Origin: Triangularia verruculosa
Taxonomy: Eukaryota; Ascomycota; Sordariomycetes; Sordariales; Podosporaceae
Assembly (NCBI GenBank): GCA_033296885.1
Contig: MU863901.1
Coordinates: 62,001 to 126,000, forward strand
Length of the DNA stretch: 64,000 bases
Direction: 5' to 3'
Shown: positions 54,509-64,000 of the stretch, in pieces
Layout of the letters: each line of letters begins with the position of its first letter
How positions within the stretch are numbered: position 1 is the first letter of the stretch
The notes under the pieces: model-generated
Seen by the model: the letters and a program-made list of their open reading frames with translations, nothing else
Told to the model about the DNA's origin: nothing
Databases searched by the model: none
Program-made: the position numbers and the translations under genes

Positions 54509-55406
54509 GTCTACCTACATATCGTCCCTTAAATACCACCTCAGTGAACTGCTCCATCGAGCCTTGCCGTGAGATCTCGAATGCCGTCCTGCTCCACATT
54601 ACAAGGACCGATCATTCCCCCAGATGGATTTCCGACAGCTCAGAATCATCGCCTTTTACTGAATGTCCTCAACAGTATTCAGGGACAGACGGGCAATTGC
54701 TGGGTGTTCTTTTGGATACCCTGCCTTTGCCTGTCGTCAGCCAGTTTCTGTTGAGAACTTGAACTACCTCACGAGCAGATAGTACCCGCAATCAATCAAG
54801 CACCACCGCTCGGTCTAGAAAGAAACAACTCGCTTTATTTCCGACAGCTGCAAAAAGTCACTGCTTGACTGCGATTTCAGGACGGTTGATAGGTAGGCAC
54901 TAATCATGGGTACAGTGTAGAGACTGTAGGCTATTATTGTGTTACCCCGCATAGCTCCAACTCTTTGTTTACTTCCAATTTAGGGGCTCAGGGGGGGTTT
55001 GACGCCAATGGAGTCAAACAATTCTTTGGCACATGATTAACGCACCAAACCAGAATCGTGACCTTCATGACATACAAAATTGAAGCGGAAACTGTGAAGA
55101 TTTGTTGCTGCAATCTAACTACCTACGTCAATGTTGAAATTGATAACGACACCGCTTTTTCTTCTTGTACAGATAGGAGACTTGGGATCATTCTGCAGGG
55201 GAGATATGAATCAAGGCATAATAGGTGAAACCAACCAAGGTAAACAAAGCAACGTGATACAAAGGGGGAAAAAGTGGTGGAAAAGAAGCGAATAAGTTGC
55301 CAAGATGAATTACCAGGCTAGACTCAAGGTGTTGAAATCTTGAGCGGTGACCTGTAGGGAAAAGATCAGCGTGGAAACAATGCCAACATTGCGTTTGAAG
55401 CCCAGT
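54509..55406. other. intergenic, no gene seen
   Basis: Spacer between repeat copy 1 and the stop of the zinc-finger-like gene. Nothing supported. Confidence 0.6.
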
Positions 55407-57157
55407 TTAGGCCCGACTGTTCTTTTCTTCGTTCAACTCTTGAGCAAAGTCATCAGCGGTAGGTGCCCAAGCATATTGATAACGCTCAAATTGATGTTGA
55501 TCATGATGGCCGCTGGCATTCCACGATCCAGGGCTCGGGGCTGGGGGGTAAACACTGGGCGGGGTTTGAGGAGTGAGTCGGGCTGAGCGCCTGAGAGAAC
55601 TGGGAGTAGGATCAATTGTGTATGGAGCGCTTCCAAGTGTGACTGGATTAAAGGGGGCGATAGAGTTTGCTGTAGCTCGAGAGAAAGATCCAATTTCTTG
55701 CCCTGCCAATGGGTGAGGGGGAAGTTGGGTAGGAGTGTTGGACGCGGAAACCTTGGGTGCAAGCCTGCGGAGTGTTGTTTGATCCGATTGGATGGTGGTC
55801 GCTTGTGGAGGATCGGTTCGACTACCAGTGTTTACAGCACTGGACCTTTTCTTCCCGCGACCCTTGTGCTTGTTGGGGTTGGTCACATGCTCTTCTATCT
55901 CTTGACTAGCGAGGTGCGGGGACAAGACATCATTAATGATATTGTCGACGGCGTTCTTGGTCAGATTGTCTGAGCAAAAGTTCTCAAGTCCTGAAGCTTG
56001 GTGTTGGAGTATCCGGTCGAGAAACTGTCTGAACAGATCCGGTATTTCACAGTGCTCAAAGATGTGACAAGGTTCGTAGTCTACATCAGGGAGGAATATT
56101 AGCGAGTATCGCTAGAACGGGGTAAAATGCCAGCAAGCTTACCGGGGCTTGGAATGTTTGTGCCTTCACCAAAAAGCAGAACCCATAGCTTCTCCCAGGT
56201 GTTAATCTTCAATTTCGAGGCCCTAGTGCCGAGCCTTGCTTCGATAGACGGCGTTATGCCATCCTCAAAACTCTGGCGACCCGGTCTTGAGGGCTCGGAA
56301 TCTTCCAACGAATGGTAGTTCTTCAAGTGCTGTCTGTGATACATTGTTAAAGCAAGCCTTTATCAGTAGTGGTGAGTATTGACGTACTTGACTGTTGTCA
56401 TATTTGTGAAAGCCTCCGTGCACTCCCGGTGCGTGCGGTAGTTGAACGTTTTGCGATCTCGCTTACGGTATGGGCAGGCCATTGGAGGGGACGACGATGG
56501 TCTCGTTTCCACGGCATCATGTGGCACACCATCATCGTCACCGTCGCCGGCGCCATTATCCTCGTCCTCCTCTTGTTGGTCATCGGATGTGTTGCGCTTG
56601 CGTCTTGCTTTGTGCGTCGAACGTTTTCTGATTGTCGTTTTGATAGAATTGGGAGATCGGCTAATATTTTCTGTAGCCAAGATACCTGTTGGGTGATTTG
56701 AATGGCCTAGCTCATGAGGCTTAAGGGCCGGTGCGCTCTGACCGATGTAAGGAGTCGGGGGATCGGGGTTCCAAAGTGTACTTCTGAGGATATCGTCTCC
56801 GATGGCTCGGATGTTGGATGATGATGCGTCATCAACATCGAGGGTTAGTATCGATAGATTCGAAGCCAAGACTTTCAGATTGATACCCTTAGCCCCCTCA
56901 GGGGTTGATTTGGCGCTGTCGGCGGGCACGTAGAATGAAGTGGGGAGTCGACGAGGGACAGCATCATTCGAGGCGGGCAAAGAGACCAGGCGACAGGAAT
57001 GAACCCGCTTCGAGTTGATTGCGTTGGTATCCCGACAATCTCGATCGTCCAAGGGTGCTGTATCGCAACTGGATGGATGTGCAGGATGTCTTGACGGCAT
57101 CTTACAGGAGAGACGTTGGTGTTGTGGTGATCCTGTGTTTGTCCAGAACGGCGGCAT
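55407..57157 (-). CDS. zinc-finger-like regulatory protein, fungal-specific
   Basis: Three exons (57157-56388, 56333-56143, 56080-55407) give 544 aa. An alternative start is ATG 57100. The N-half is low-complexity with an acidic patch (DDQQEEDEDNGAGDGDDDG) next to a basic one (RKRSTHKARRKRN). A zinc-finger-like unit follows: ACPYRKRDRKTFNYRTHREC, then FTNMTTVKQHLKNYH, with the second half created by intron 1 removal. The pattern C..H-x3-C..H-x4-H is that of degenerate C2H2 fingers in fungal proteins. The next segment KINTWEKLWVLLFGEG and DYEPCHIFEHCEIPDLFRQFLD resembles the conserved region after such fingers. The C-terminal third is Pro/Ser/Thr-rich. A role in transcription is likely but unproven; no known gene name applies. 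Confidence 0.8.
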
Positions 57158-58584
57158 TGGCAGCTAGCAAATGCACTGGGGATGGAGATAGCGGTAGAAG
57201 GGTAAAGTTCCGACCGCTTGCGTTTGAACACAAGTGAATCGGAGAATGGCGTTCAGAGCTGAATAGCTGAGGGATGGGCGCAAGTTTCAGGGCGCAAGTG
57301 TCAGGGCTTATCACTGATTTCTGGAAACCAGGGAGGTGAGAAACTAGGTATGCCGGTACATGGCAAGCGAAGCAAAAGATGGAAGAAACCACCACACTCT
57401 GGTAATATTTTGGGCTGCCGCTGTGGCAGTCGTGGCCATTGTCTTGGCCGCGGGCTCAACGGAATGTCGGCTGGTTGAGGCTCTGCCATTGCCACTGATG
57501 AGAAGAACATGATGGCCAAGTACCAGGGCATCTGAGACAGCACGTTAAAGCACATCTTAAGGGTGAGGCTGGGTATATCGGCCGCTTCCAGGAATCTGAT
57601 TGGTTTATTCAACCTGAAATGAGATATCAGCGCATCACAACTGGTCGATGCAATGTCAAGCGGCCGACAATACCGCTTGGCCTCCTCCGCCATCAAGGTG
57701 AGCAACAAGATATCATGGTCCTGCCAGATTCACCGACATTCTCAGCGTGAATGTCAAGTCTGTTGGGATTTCTGCAGCCTTGCTCTCCGGGACTGTTATC
57801 AACTGGAGTGATGCCGTGTGGTCTCCACCACATTCAACGACGTGTTCGTTGCTCGGCGTTGTTGTTGTGCATCCTTGCCACTAGCACCTGCAGATAATCC
57901 CGGTCGGTTTGCCCCGTTTGATAGCAGAAACTATACGCAAGAAATCGTCGCCCCAATTCTTGCCAATTTTGTATCGGCTTGCATGACGAGATGGCAGCAA
58001 CAGGAAGCAGCATGCTGTGTGACCCCGAATAAAATGAGCAGAGTACGCAGGCTTGACAGCTCACCTCAGAAAAAAGAGCACAAAACACCTGTACAAAGGT
58101 TATTCGCCTGAGCCTTGTGGCTGGTTGTTGGGAAGCCCACGGACATCCAACTTTGATGCGAGGATGGAATCGGTCGTGGGAGGAGGGGGCGGAGCAGAAT
58201 ATTCCATCGTTGATCTATTAGGTGCTATGAAGAGACTACGTAAAATATGATGGTGACACGTTTTTTGAAGATGTTGCGAGACAATGGATGGTGTGCAGAA
58301 ACCACCAACCAGTCTTGCTTTTCCTCGATCGAGCTTGATGGTGTTTTGCAGCTCTCAATTTGCAAGTTTGGCGTGGGGCTCAGGTACGTACCCTCACGTG
58401 CTGGGAAGGGCGAGCTTGGACCAACTCACTTATCGACAAGCTGCCCCGCTTCTATTGCTTGGCGCGCCTTCACCGTGGCCGCTTTTGCTCACCAAGCGAC
58501 CCGAGTTGCAACAGCAAGCTTCCATCCTTCGGTCTTCCCGCTGCAGATCACCACATACAAACATCACCGCGTCGGATCGCAAAT
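57158..58584. other. divergent intergenic region, no gene seen
   Basis: Upstream region shared by the zinc-finger-like gene and TAF6. ORFs 57301-57708 and 57834-58088 (minus) lack recognisable features. Confidence 0.6.
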
Positions 58585-60043
58585 ATGGCTGCAAACGAAA
58601 CCATTCCAAAGCTTCTCTGGAATCCAGAAAACGTCAGAGATGTCGCCGATTCAATAGGGATAGCCCTCGGAGACGAGCCGCTACGAGTGCTGGCCCAGGA
58701 TGTTGAGTACCGCATCGGCCAGGTCATCATCGAGTCGCTTCGCTTCATGAAGGCTTCCAATCGCACCACCCTGACGGTTCAAGATGTCTCCAATGCTATG
58801 CGAGTACTTCAAGTGGAGCCGTTGTATGGTTACGAATCAACACGCCCATTGCGATATGGAGAAGCGAGCTTGGGACCAGGCCAGCCGCTCTTCTACATTG
58901 AGGATGAGGAGGTGGATTTCGAGAAGCTGATCAACGCGCCATTACCAAAGGTCCCTCGCGACACAAGTTTCACCTGTCAGTATTGTTTGTAGCGCATGTG
59001 GTTTACAAGGGATCTAACCTTTGTTTGCTTTAGCACACTGGCTTGCGCTCGAAGGCGTTCAACCCTCAATCCCCCAGAACCCAACGACCGCCGAGACATC
59101 CTCAAAGGATCTCTTGCCAAAGGGTCCTGGCGCCAACCCTGCCCTTGCCGCCCTTGCTGGCAATGACAACGTTTCTTTCCGACCGGCGGTTAAGCATGTC
59201 ATTAGCAAAGAGCTTATCCTCTACTTTGATAAGATCCAATCCGCGATCCTCGACGATGACCCGGATGAGGAAAAGACCCGACTACGCATGGCCGCCCTCG
59301 AGTCCGTCCGCTCCGATCCGGGTCTCCATCAACTCCTCCCATACTTTGTCAACTTCATTGCAAACCAAGTCACCCTCCGCCTCGACGACCTCTTCGTCCT
59401 CCGCCAGATGATGGAGCTCACCGAAGCCATTATCCAGAACCCCAACTTCTTCCTCGACCCATACGCCAGCTCTCTTGCCGCTCCGATACTCACCTGCCTG
59501 ATGTCGAACAAACTCGGCGGCATCGAAGATGGAACCGACACAGTCAAAGAACAATACAGCCTTCGCGAGTTAGCCGCTAGTCTCCTCGACGTTCTGGCGG
59601 TTAAGTATCAGAAGACCAACCGCCAGCTCCGTCCCAAGCTCACCAGGACGTGTCTCAAATACTTCTTGGAGCCTAACCGCCCGCCCGCCGTGCTGTTTGG
59701 CGCCATCAGCGGCGTTGCTGCCGCCGGAGGGCCAGAGGCGGTTCGCATCCTTATGCTACCCAACATCAAAAGCTTTGACCAGGCCGTGCTCCAACCTCTT
59801 CACGACAAGGGCGAGGCGCACAAGCTCGAGTACGAAATGTTGATCGGCGGTATCATGAAGGCTATCAAGGGCGCTGTCGCAAACAACGTCAAACCCAATG
59901 CCAATGGTGTCAACGGCGTGGACCTTGATAGGGAGGGACAGCAGGTCATTGAGTTTTTGGGAGCTACCATCGGAGAGAGGGTCGTTGCGCTGGCGGACCA
60001 CACGCTCAACAAGGCAATCCTGGAGGTCCGCCATCTGGAGTAA
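58585..60043 (+). CDS. TAF6: transcription initiation factor TFIID subunit 6 (TAF6)
   Basis: Two exons (58585-58975, 59034-60043; donor GTCAGT) give 466 aa. ATG 58585 is chosen because homology begins at IPKLLWNPENVRDVADSIGI. The histone-fold spans about 6-75 (VRVLAQDVEYR-type segment here LRVLAQDVEYRIGQVIIESL with FMKASNRTTLTVQDVSNAMR). Next are EPLYGYESTRP and VPRDTSFTSHWLALEGVQP. The C-terminal HEAT-repeat domain follows: LILYFDKIQSAILDDD, LLPYFVNFIANQV, PYASSLAAPILTCLMSN, LRELAASLLDVL and PPAVLFGAISGVAAAGG. TAF6 pairs with TAF9 and is part of TFIID and, in fungi, SAGA. The gene sits in ordinary housekeeping context. Confidence 0.96.
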
Positions 60044-60648
60044 GAACGTTGAGGCGCTACCAAGGTTGTTGGCTTGGCTTTGAATCTTTCATAATCATTG
60101 CATTCACATCGGGAGGATACCTCTTTTAGGACAGCGCGGCGTTCGGGGTTCTGGGCAATTCGGAAAAGACACAGGTTGCTAGTGGGTTGATATCGGTTCT
60201 GCGGGTATGTTTGGCAGGGGTTTATAGCGGGCATGTTTGGCAGGGGTTTATAGCGGGCTTTTCATGGTCAAAGAACCAGTTTACAAATGGGAGGTGACTT
60301 TATCACCAACGTAGAAAGGTTAGGACTGAATCATGTTCACCAATGAGTGGTTTCTGTACAAATAGCGATAAATGCGAGTACACATGCTTGCATAAATCAA
60401 TGACAAAGAAACATGCTCTGTTGTGGCTATACAAATGGTGCCCTGGCTTGCTCTCTATACCTTCCCCTACCAGTGTTACACATTCTGCACCTCGTTCCTC
60501 TCTGACTTGTCCCAGCCCTATCACTTCATGTTCACACACACTTTCTCATCCTGCCCTTGGTATTTCCCCATTCCATTCCCCGTTCAATAAACCCCCGTTT
60601 TATGATTTTGACGTTCCACATAGAATTTGACCGCTGATGAAGTTTGAC
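60044..60648. other. intergenic between TAF6 and SDHC stops
   Basis: Convergent 3' flanks. It holds a 26-bp tandem duplication (separate entry) and pyrimidine-rich sequence near 60450-60600. No gene. Confidence 0.65.
60207..60258. repeat. tandem duplication, 2 x 26 bp
   Basis: Two identical adjacent units starting ATGTTTGGCAGGGG (60207-60232 and 60233-60258) lie in the TAF6 3' flank. Confidence 0.9.
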
Positions 60649-61456
60649 TCAAAGGAAGAAAGCGAGGTAGAGCCCGCTAACGAGCGAGGCGCCCCAAATG
60701 TACCACCCTCCCTTGACAATCTGCTGCCTCTTCATGAACATACCAAGATCGAGGGCGAGGTGGCGGACACCGTTGAAAGCGTGGAAGACAAAGGGCCAGG
60801 CGACGAGGAACTTGGCGGCGCCCTTGACGGCGACGGGGAGGGCAGCGAAGGCGGAGACGAGGGAGGCGGACTCGAGGTGCCAGCCGAGGAGGGGGGCGGC
60901 GAGGTAGGCGGCGCCGAAGACGTAGAGGCCGCCGGAAAGGCCGGAACCGGTGAAGCGCTGCCAGATGGAGCCGCCGAAGTAGGTCTGCTGCTTGTCGTAG
61001 ATGTCGAGATGGGGGGAGACGGGGCGGTTGAGGCGCTGCTTGTCTAGGATGGAGCGGGCTTCGTCGGCGGAGATCTTTTGGGTGGTGGCCTGTCTTTTAT
61101 TTTTGGGGAGAGACAAGTTAGGTGCAAAGTTCGTGACGGCATGGCGGGTTTTATGGTGGTGATGATGATCGTAGGTTGGAGGGGGAGGGGAAGTACCTCG
61201 TTTGCATCTGGGACATGGCAGCCTTGGCGAAGGTGGATGTAAAGACGGCATTGGGGTTGGCGGCGACTATGAAGTTGGACAATATGGTTAGCGATCAGTT
61301 CAGGTTTAGCCCTTCTTTCAGGTCCTGCGATATTTCCAGATGCATCACATTTCCCGGTCGTCCGTATTGTTCCAAAGAAAGAAAATGCAGTTGGGCGGGT
61401 TTGGTGGGTTGTATACCTCGGCGGAGAGCCGTCGTTCCTGTCCGTTGGGCAATCAT
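60649..61456 (-). CDS. SDH3: succinate dehydrogenase cytochrome b560 subunit (SDHC/Sdh3)
   Basis: Three exons (61456-61417, 61266-61197, 61093-60649) give 184 aa. The first exon holds only 13 codons. The N-terminus MIAQRTGTTALRRVAANPNA is an arginine-rich mitochondrial presequence. The family signature RPVSPHLDIYDKQQTYFGGS is followed by IWQRFTGSGLSGGLYVFGAA (quinone-site Ser and Arg region) and VFHAFNGVRHLALDLG, which carries the heme b His. Three membrane helices are visible, ending YIWGASLVSGLYLAFFL. It anchors complex II in the inner mitochondrial membrane and helps bind ubiquinone; SDHC is a site of resistance to SDHI fungicides. The start was set by the presequence, since no other ATG gives a targeting peptide. 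Confidence 0.93.
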
Positions 61457-62373
61457 TTCGTGTGTTGTGTGAAGTGAACTGGCGGCAGCAAACTAGAGCA
61501 GGTCCCCAATGAGTTGAGCAAAGAGAGGTCAATGATGCTGTCGCGAAGTTGGCAATTGAGAGTCGGGAATCCGACGCCTCGAACCCGGCAGGTGTCGGCA
61601 CCTCGGCTTGATGCGACCAATCACGAAACGGATGATTCGAATGCGGGATGAGTGGACCGTGCGGCTCTCTTCGCAACTTGCGCTTGTGTGGGAGGGGCCC
61701 ACGTGACGCGGGAAGGCGGGCTCCACTTTGCAACCTCAAAACGCGAATCTTGACGCCGAAATTTTATCTCACTTTTCCTCTTTCTTCTTCAGATAGCATG
61801 GGAGCCCAACCACAGCGTCGCTGTTTTGCGAGTCGGTGATGCAACATAGTGGTAACAGGCGCTTTGGTGTCTATGGGTGCCCAGAGAAGAAAGAGATCCG
61901 TCGTTAATCTCAGTCTCCAGTTTCGTCAGTCTGGTTGCTGTTTCAAAAAGAGATCTACATTACACCCATACCCTGCTACATGCTGTACACTATTCACTGC
62001 TAATAAATCAACGAGGTCATTGTGCTCTTACGGGTGGAGTGAGTCTAGTCGGTGGCTACACTACCATCTTACCACTGAACTCGCTCCCGACCACGATGTG
62101 TACGCCAATGGACTTAAGTTAAACCAAACGGACCCTGTCTGCATCGTTGACCATTGCTATTTCGGGAATTCGAGTTCGGGTTCTTAGATCAGTCAAGGCT
62201 GCGAAGACGAGCTCGGCACACAATGCAGTTCCCTTGCGATTTGTCGCTGGCCCCGGTTTGCCAGGGCCCAACAAATTCCATACCTAACTACACGCCATCT
62301 CCAGACTGGCTCGGTGTCAGAATGATGAACACGGACCTCAAGACGAGATCTTTTGCAGAAGAGTCGAAGAGCC
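61457..62373. other. SDHC upstream region and spacer
   Basis: Promoter side of SDHC. Frames at 61648-61839 and 61849-62187 show no domain. No RNA gene could be supported. Confidence 0.55.
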
Positions 62374-62520
62374 TCAAAATGGTTGTGCATAGTGACGGGT
62401 AACACAATGGAGGTTTTGGATTTTCTGGCCCTGGGATCTTCGATGATGGTTCTTGATTCCCACGCATAGGTAGCGGTAGATGATGAGCCGAAATTCACTT
62501 GGAGGTTTGTGGAGACTCAT
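62374..62520 (-). pseudogene. possible relic of a fungal 2EXR-type protein
   Basis: ATG 62520 begins MSLHKPPSEFRLIIYRYLCV, close to the PxEIRxxIYxYL opening common in fungal 2EXR proteins, but the frame ends after 48 codons and the downstream bases suggest a frame change (EALRLFCKRSRLEVR in another frame). Too short for certainty. Confidence 0.22.
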
Positions 62521-62847
62521 AGTCGGAGGGAAGAGCTGGTTTGGGAATCTCGTTTGGTATACCATCATGCGGTGTGGTAGAGGTGGATAAGTTGAAAGGG
62601 GGTGGTGAGACTCTACTAAGGGAGTTGGAAGTCACCAATAACCGAGTGCCGACGGCCTAGGTTTTGGATGGCAGGACATATCTTTTGGAATGAACCACAC
62701 GGTAAGCAAGGATGTCACTGATGTTGTGATAGGCTGGTCAAAGTAGCAAGGGTTCTTCTTAGAGTACCTAGTCGTGGGTCATGGTGGTGCTACCCTTCCA
62801 CTGAGAAACTATTAGCATGCGAGAGGCTGTCTACGGTTACATGCCGA

Positions 62848-63268
62848 TCCTGTAGAAGGGCGGTCAGAGAGCTTGGCAGTTTTGAATTGTATGGGTCGTC
62901 GGGTATATATATGGCCTCTGTACGCTCTTTCAAAAGCTTTATAGGATCTCGAGGCTCGGACCGTTGATTGGAGTGCCGTAGATATCTTGTGAAAGGCTGT
63001 TCGACTTTGGACTACGGGCCTCAATAAAATTCCATACAACGAGATATCTGGTGACCCCCGCACAAAATAATCGGTACTGCACGCCAGGATCACACCTTTA
63101 AAATAGTAGAAAAGGCCTATTAACTATCTTCTTTGGGCTTATTACTATCTTTTAAAGTGTTTTTTAATATCTTCCAAGGCCTACTAACTGTCTTTTGAGG
63201 CCAATTAACTATCTTTCAACACTGTATTTCCCCTTTGCAGTGCCATTTTTTTTTGTTTAGGACGTGCC
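62848..63268 (-). repeat. dispersed repeat, copy 2 (inverted relative to copy 1)
   Basis: Read on the minus strand from 63268 it begins GGCACGTCCT, then GGCACTGCAAAG, TTGAAAGATAGTTAAT, two further GATAGTTAAT/GACAGTTAGT units, ACTATTTTAAAGGT, CAGTACCGATTATTTT and ends near GCCAAGCTC. This is the same block order as 54116-54508. Outside 63090-63240 it is less AT-rich than copy 1. Confidence 0.7.
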
Positions 63269-63806
63269 CCGGAATGGGTTGGCATCATAATTCTCCAACA
63301 TGCCACAAGAAAAACGAGCCACAAAACTCGACTCTCTGAATCGAGTGGATGACTCGACGTTGGAAGAAGCTACTGGGTCGCTTTGTCAGCTCTGATTGGT
63401 CAAATGCGGTCGAAACCGACACCCGGCCGACATCCGAGCCCGATGCTGGGAAGGTGGAGACCAATGACATGACCGCCATCGCGTCTTACAAGCACGCAAT
63501 CGACTAAGGAGGCTTGCCAGGCAGATGACTCCGATGAGGGTTGAAATCACGACTTTGCAAGATGGACATACCTCAGCATCACGAACCCAATATATGGATG
63601 GTTTCCCTTCAACTGTCCTCCCTTCCTTTCCGCGTCTGACCTTCCATCCAGCGCGTATTTGGTTCCAACGTGGTTCGTGCACCGAGCCCTGTTCTAATCG
63701 TTACGTCGACGCTGGCTCATCGGCCCTGCAGTAGCGTCATTCCTCTCTGGGCAACACATTGGAACCCATTCTTTTGGGAACTCCATCCCCAATTATAGCG
63801 TGCATC
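63269..63806. other. upstream region of the permease gene
   Basis: No supported gene. The minus-strand ORF 63386-63682 has a hydrophobic patch but no recognisable family. Confidence 0.55.
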
Positions 63807-64000
63807 ATGGCAGGCACCCCAAGTTATAAGAAACCCCCTGTCGAGGGCGATACATATTCCGACCATGTCGACAGTGAAACCGCCAGCGAGATCTACGACG
63901 AGAATGGCTCTCTTCTCAGTGGCAAAGCGGGAAGTGAGATTGGATATGGTGTCCCGAACTCGAGAAAGATTGGCGTCACAGGCGCGGTATTCTTAATCCT
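63807..64000 (+). CDS. amino-acid permease (APC, MUP1/LAT-like), 5' end only
   Basis: ATG 63807 opens a frame that runs off the right edge after 64 full codons. The N-terminal tail is hydrophilic with acidic and Ser residues (DHVDSETASEIYDENGS), as in cytosolic tails of fungal permeases that carry ubiquitylation or phosphorylation sites. The last visible segment NSRKIGVTGAVFLIL matches the start of the first membrane helix in methionine-permease MUP1-like transporters, which continues to a NKMIGTGIF-type motif. Substrate assignment needs the rest of the gene. Confidence 0.68.
   Translation, partial: MAGTPSYKKPPVEGDTYSDHVDSETASEIYDENGSLLSGKAGSEIGYGVPNSRKIGVTGAVFLI

Noticed and set aside
61838..62090. 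tRNA-like AGTGGTAA segments on either strand
   Set aside because: No B box at proper spacing and no acceptor pairing.
54116..63268. A single 9-kb transposon bounded by the inverted repeats
   Set aside because: The interval holds normal housekeeping genes (TAF6, SDHC) and no transposase; two independent insertions are simpler.
1..64000. CRISPR array, prophage or bacterial-type operon
   Set aside because: No regularly spaced repeats, and intron-rich fungal genes throughout.

Overview
This window is nuclear DNA of a filamentous ascomycete (Pezizomycotina), most likely a Sordariomycete. The evidence is that nearly all genes carry short introns (46-110 nt) with GTANGT-type donors and CTAAC-like branch points, genes are compact on both strands, families typical of filamentous fungi occur (PTH11-like receptor, DUF1996, Bys1, unspecific peroxygenase, JEN transporter), and a dispersed 5S rRNA gene sits outside any rDNA array. 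No bacterial-type operons, CRISPR arrays or viral genes were seen. All gene models were spliced by hand and checked for frame.

Layout. 1-12.7 kb is metabolic: the 3' end of an AMP-dependent acyl-CoA synthetase/adenylating enzyme, two SAM methyltransferases (one of the AusD/AdrK/Trt5 type), a DUF3237 protein, a small secreted protein, a type I Baeyer-Villiger monooxygenase, a cyclase-family hydrolase and a hotdog thioesterase. This may be the edge of a biosynthetic or catabolic cluster whose core lies left of the window. 13-25.4 kb holds an F-box protein with an ambiguous C-terminus, a heme-thiolate peroxidase, several secreted proteins (DUF1996, Bys1-like, PEBP-like) and an RGG-rich unknown. 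URC4 (DUF1688) follows at 26.8-28.6 kb. 28.6-34.1 kb is gene-poor and carries two short inverted-repeat elements with 8-bp target duplications, telomere-like motifs and a 5S rRNA gene.

34-47 kb is a block of conserved nuclear genes: a KDM5-type histone demethylase, SLX1 nuclease, SF3A3 and FAL1/eIF4A3; the last two are divergent RNA-processing genes sharing a 0.4-kb promoter. 47-54 kb has a PTH11-like receptor, a decayed SRPK-type kinase pseudogene and a JEN1-type monocarboxylate transporter. 54-64 kb has a zinc-finger-like protein, TAF6, SDHC and the 5' end of an amino-acid permease; the segment is bracketed by two divergent copies of one repeat in opposite orientation, one of them AT-shifted as expected after RIP.

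The least-described items are the two TSD-flanked elements, the SRPK relic, the tRNA-Leu-like relic with RIP-style transitions, introns that are stop-free and a multiple of three (one in the splicing factor SF3A3), the 10- and 16-nt microexons, and the in-frame TAG in the F-box gene. I did not find a clearly new multi-gene system; the 1-12.7 kb gene set is the best candidate.
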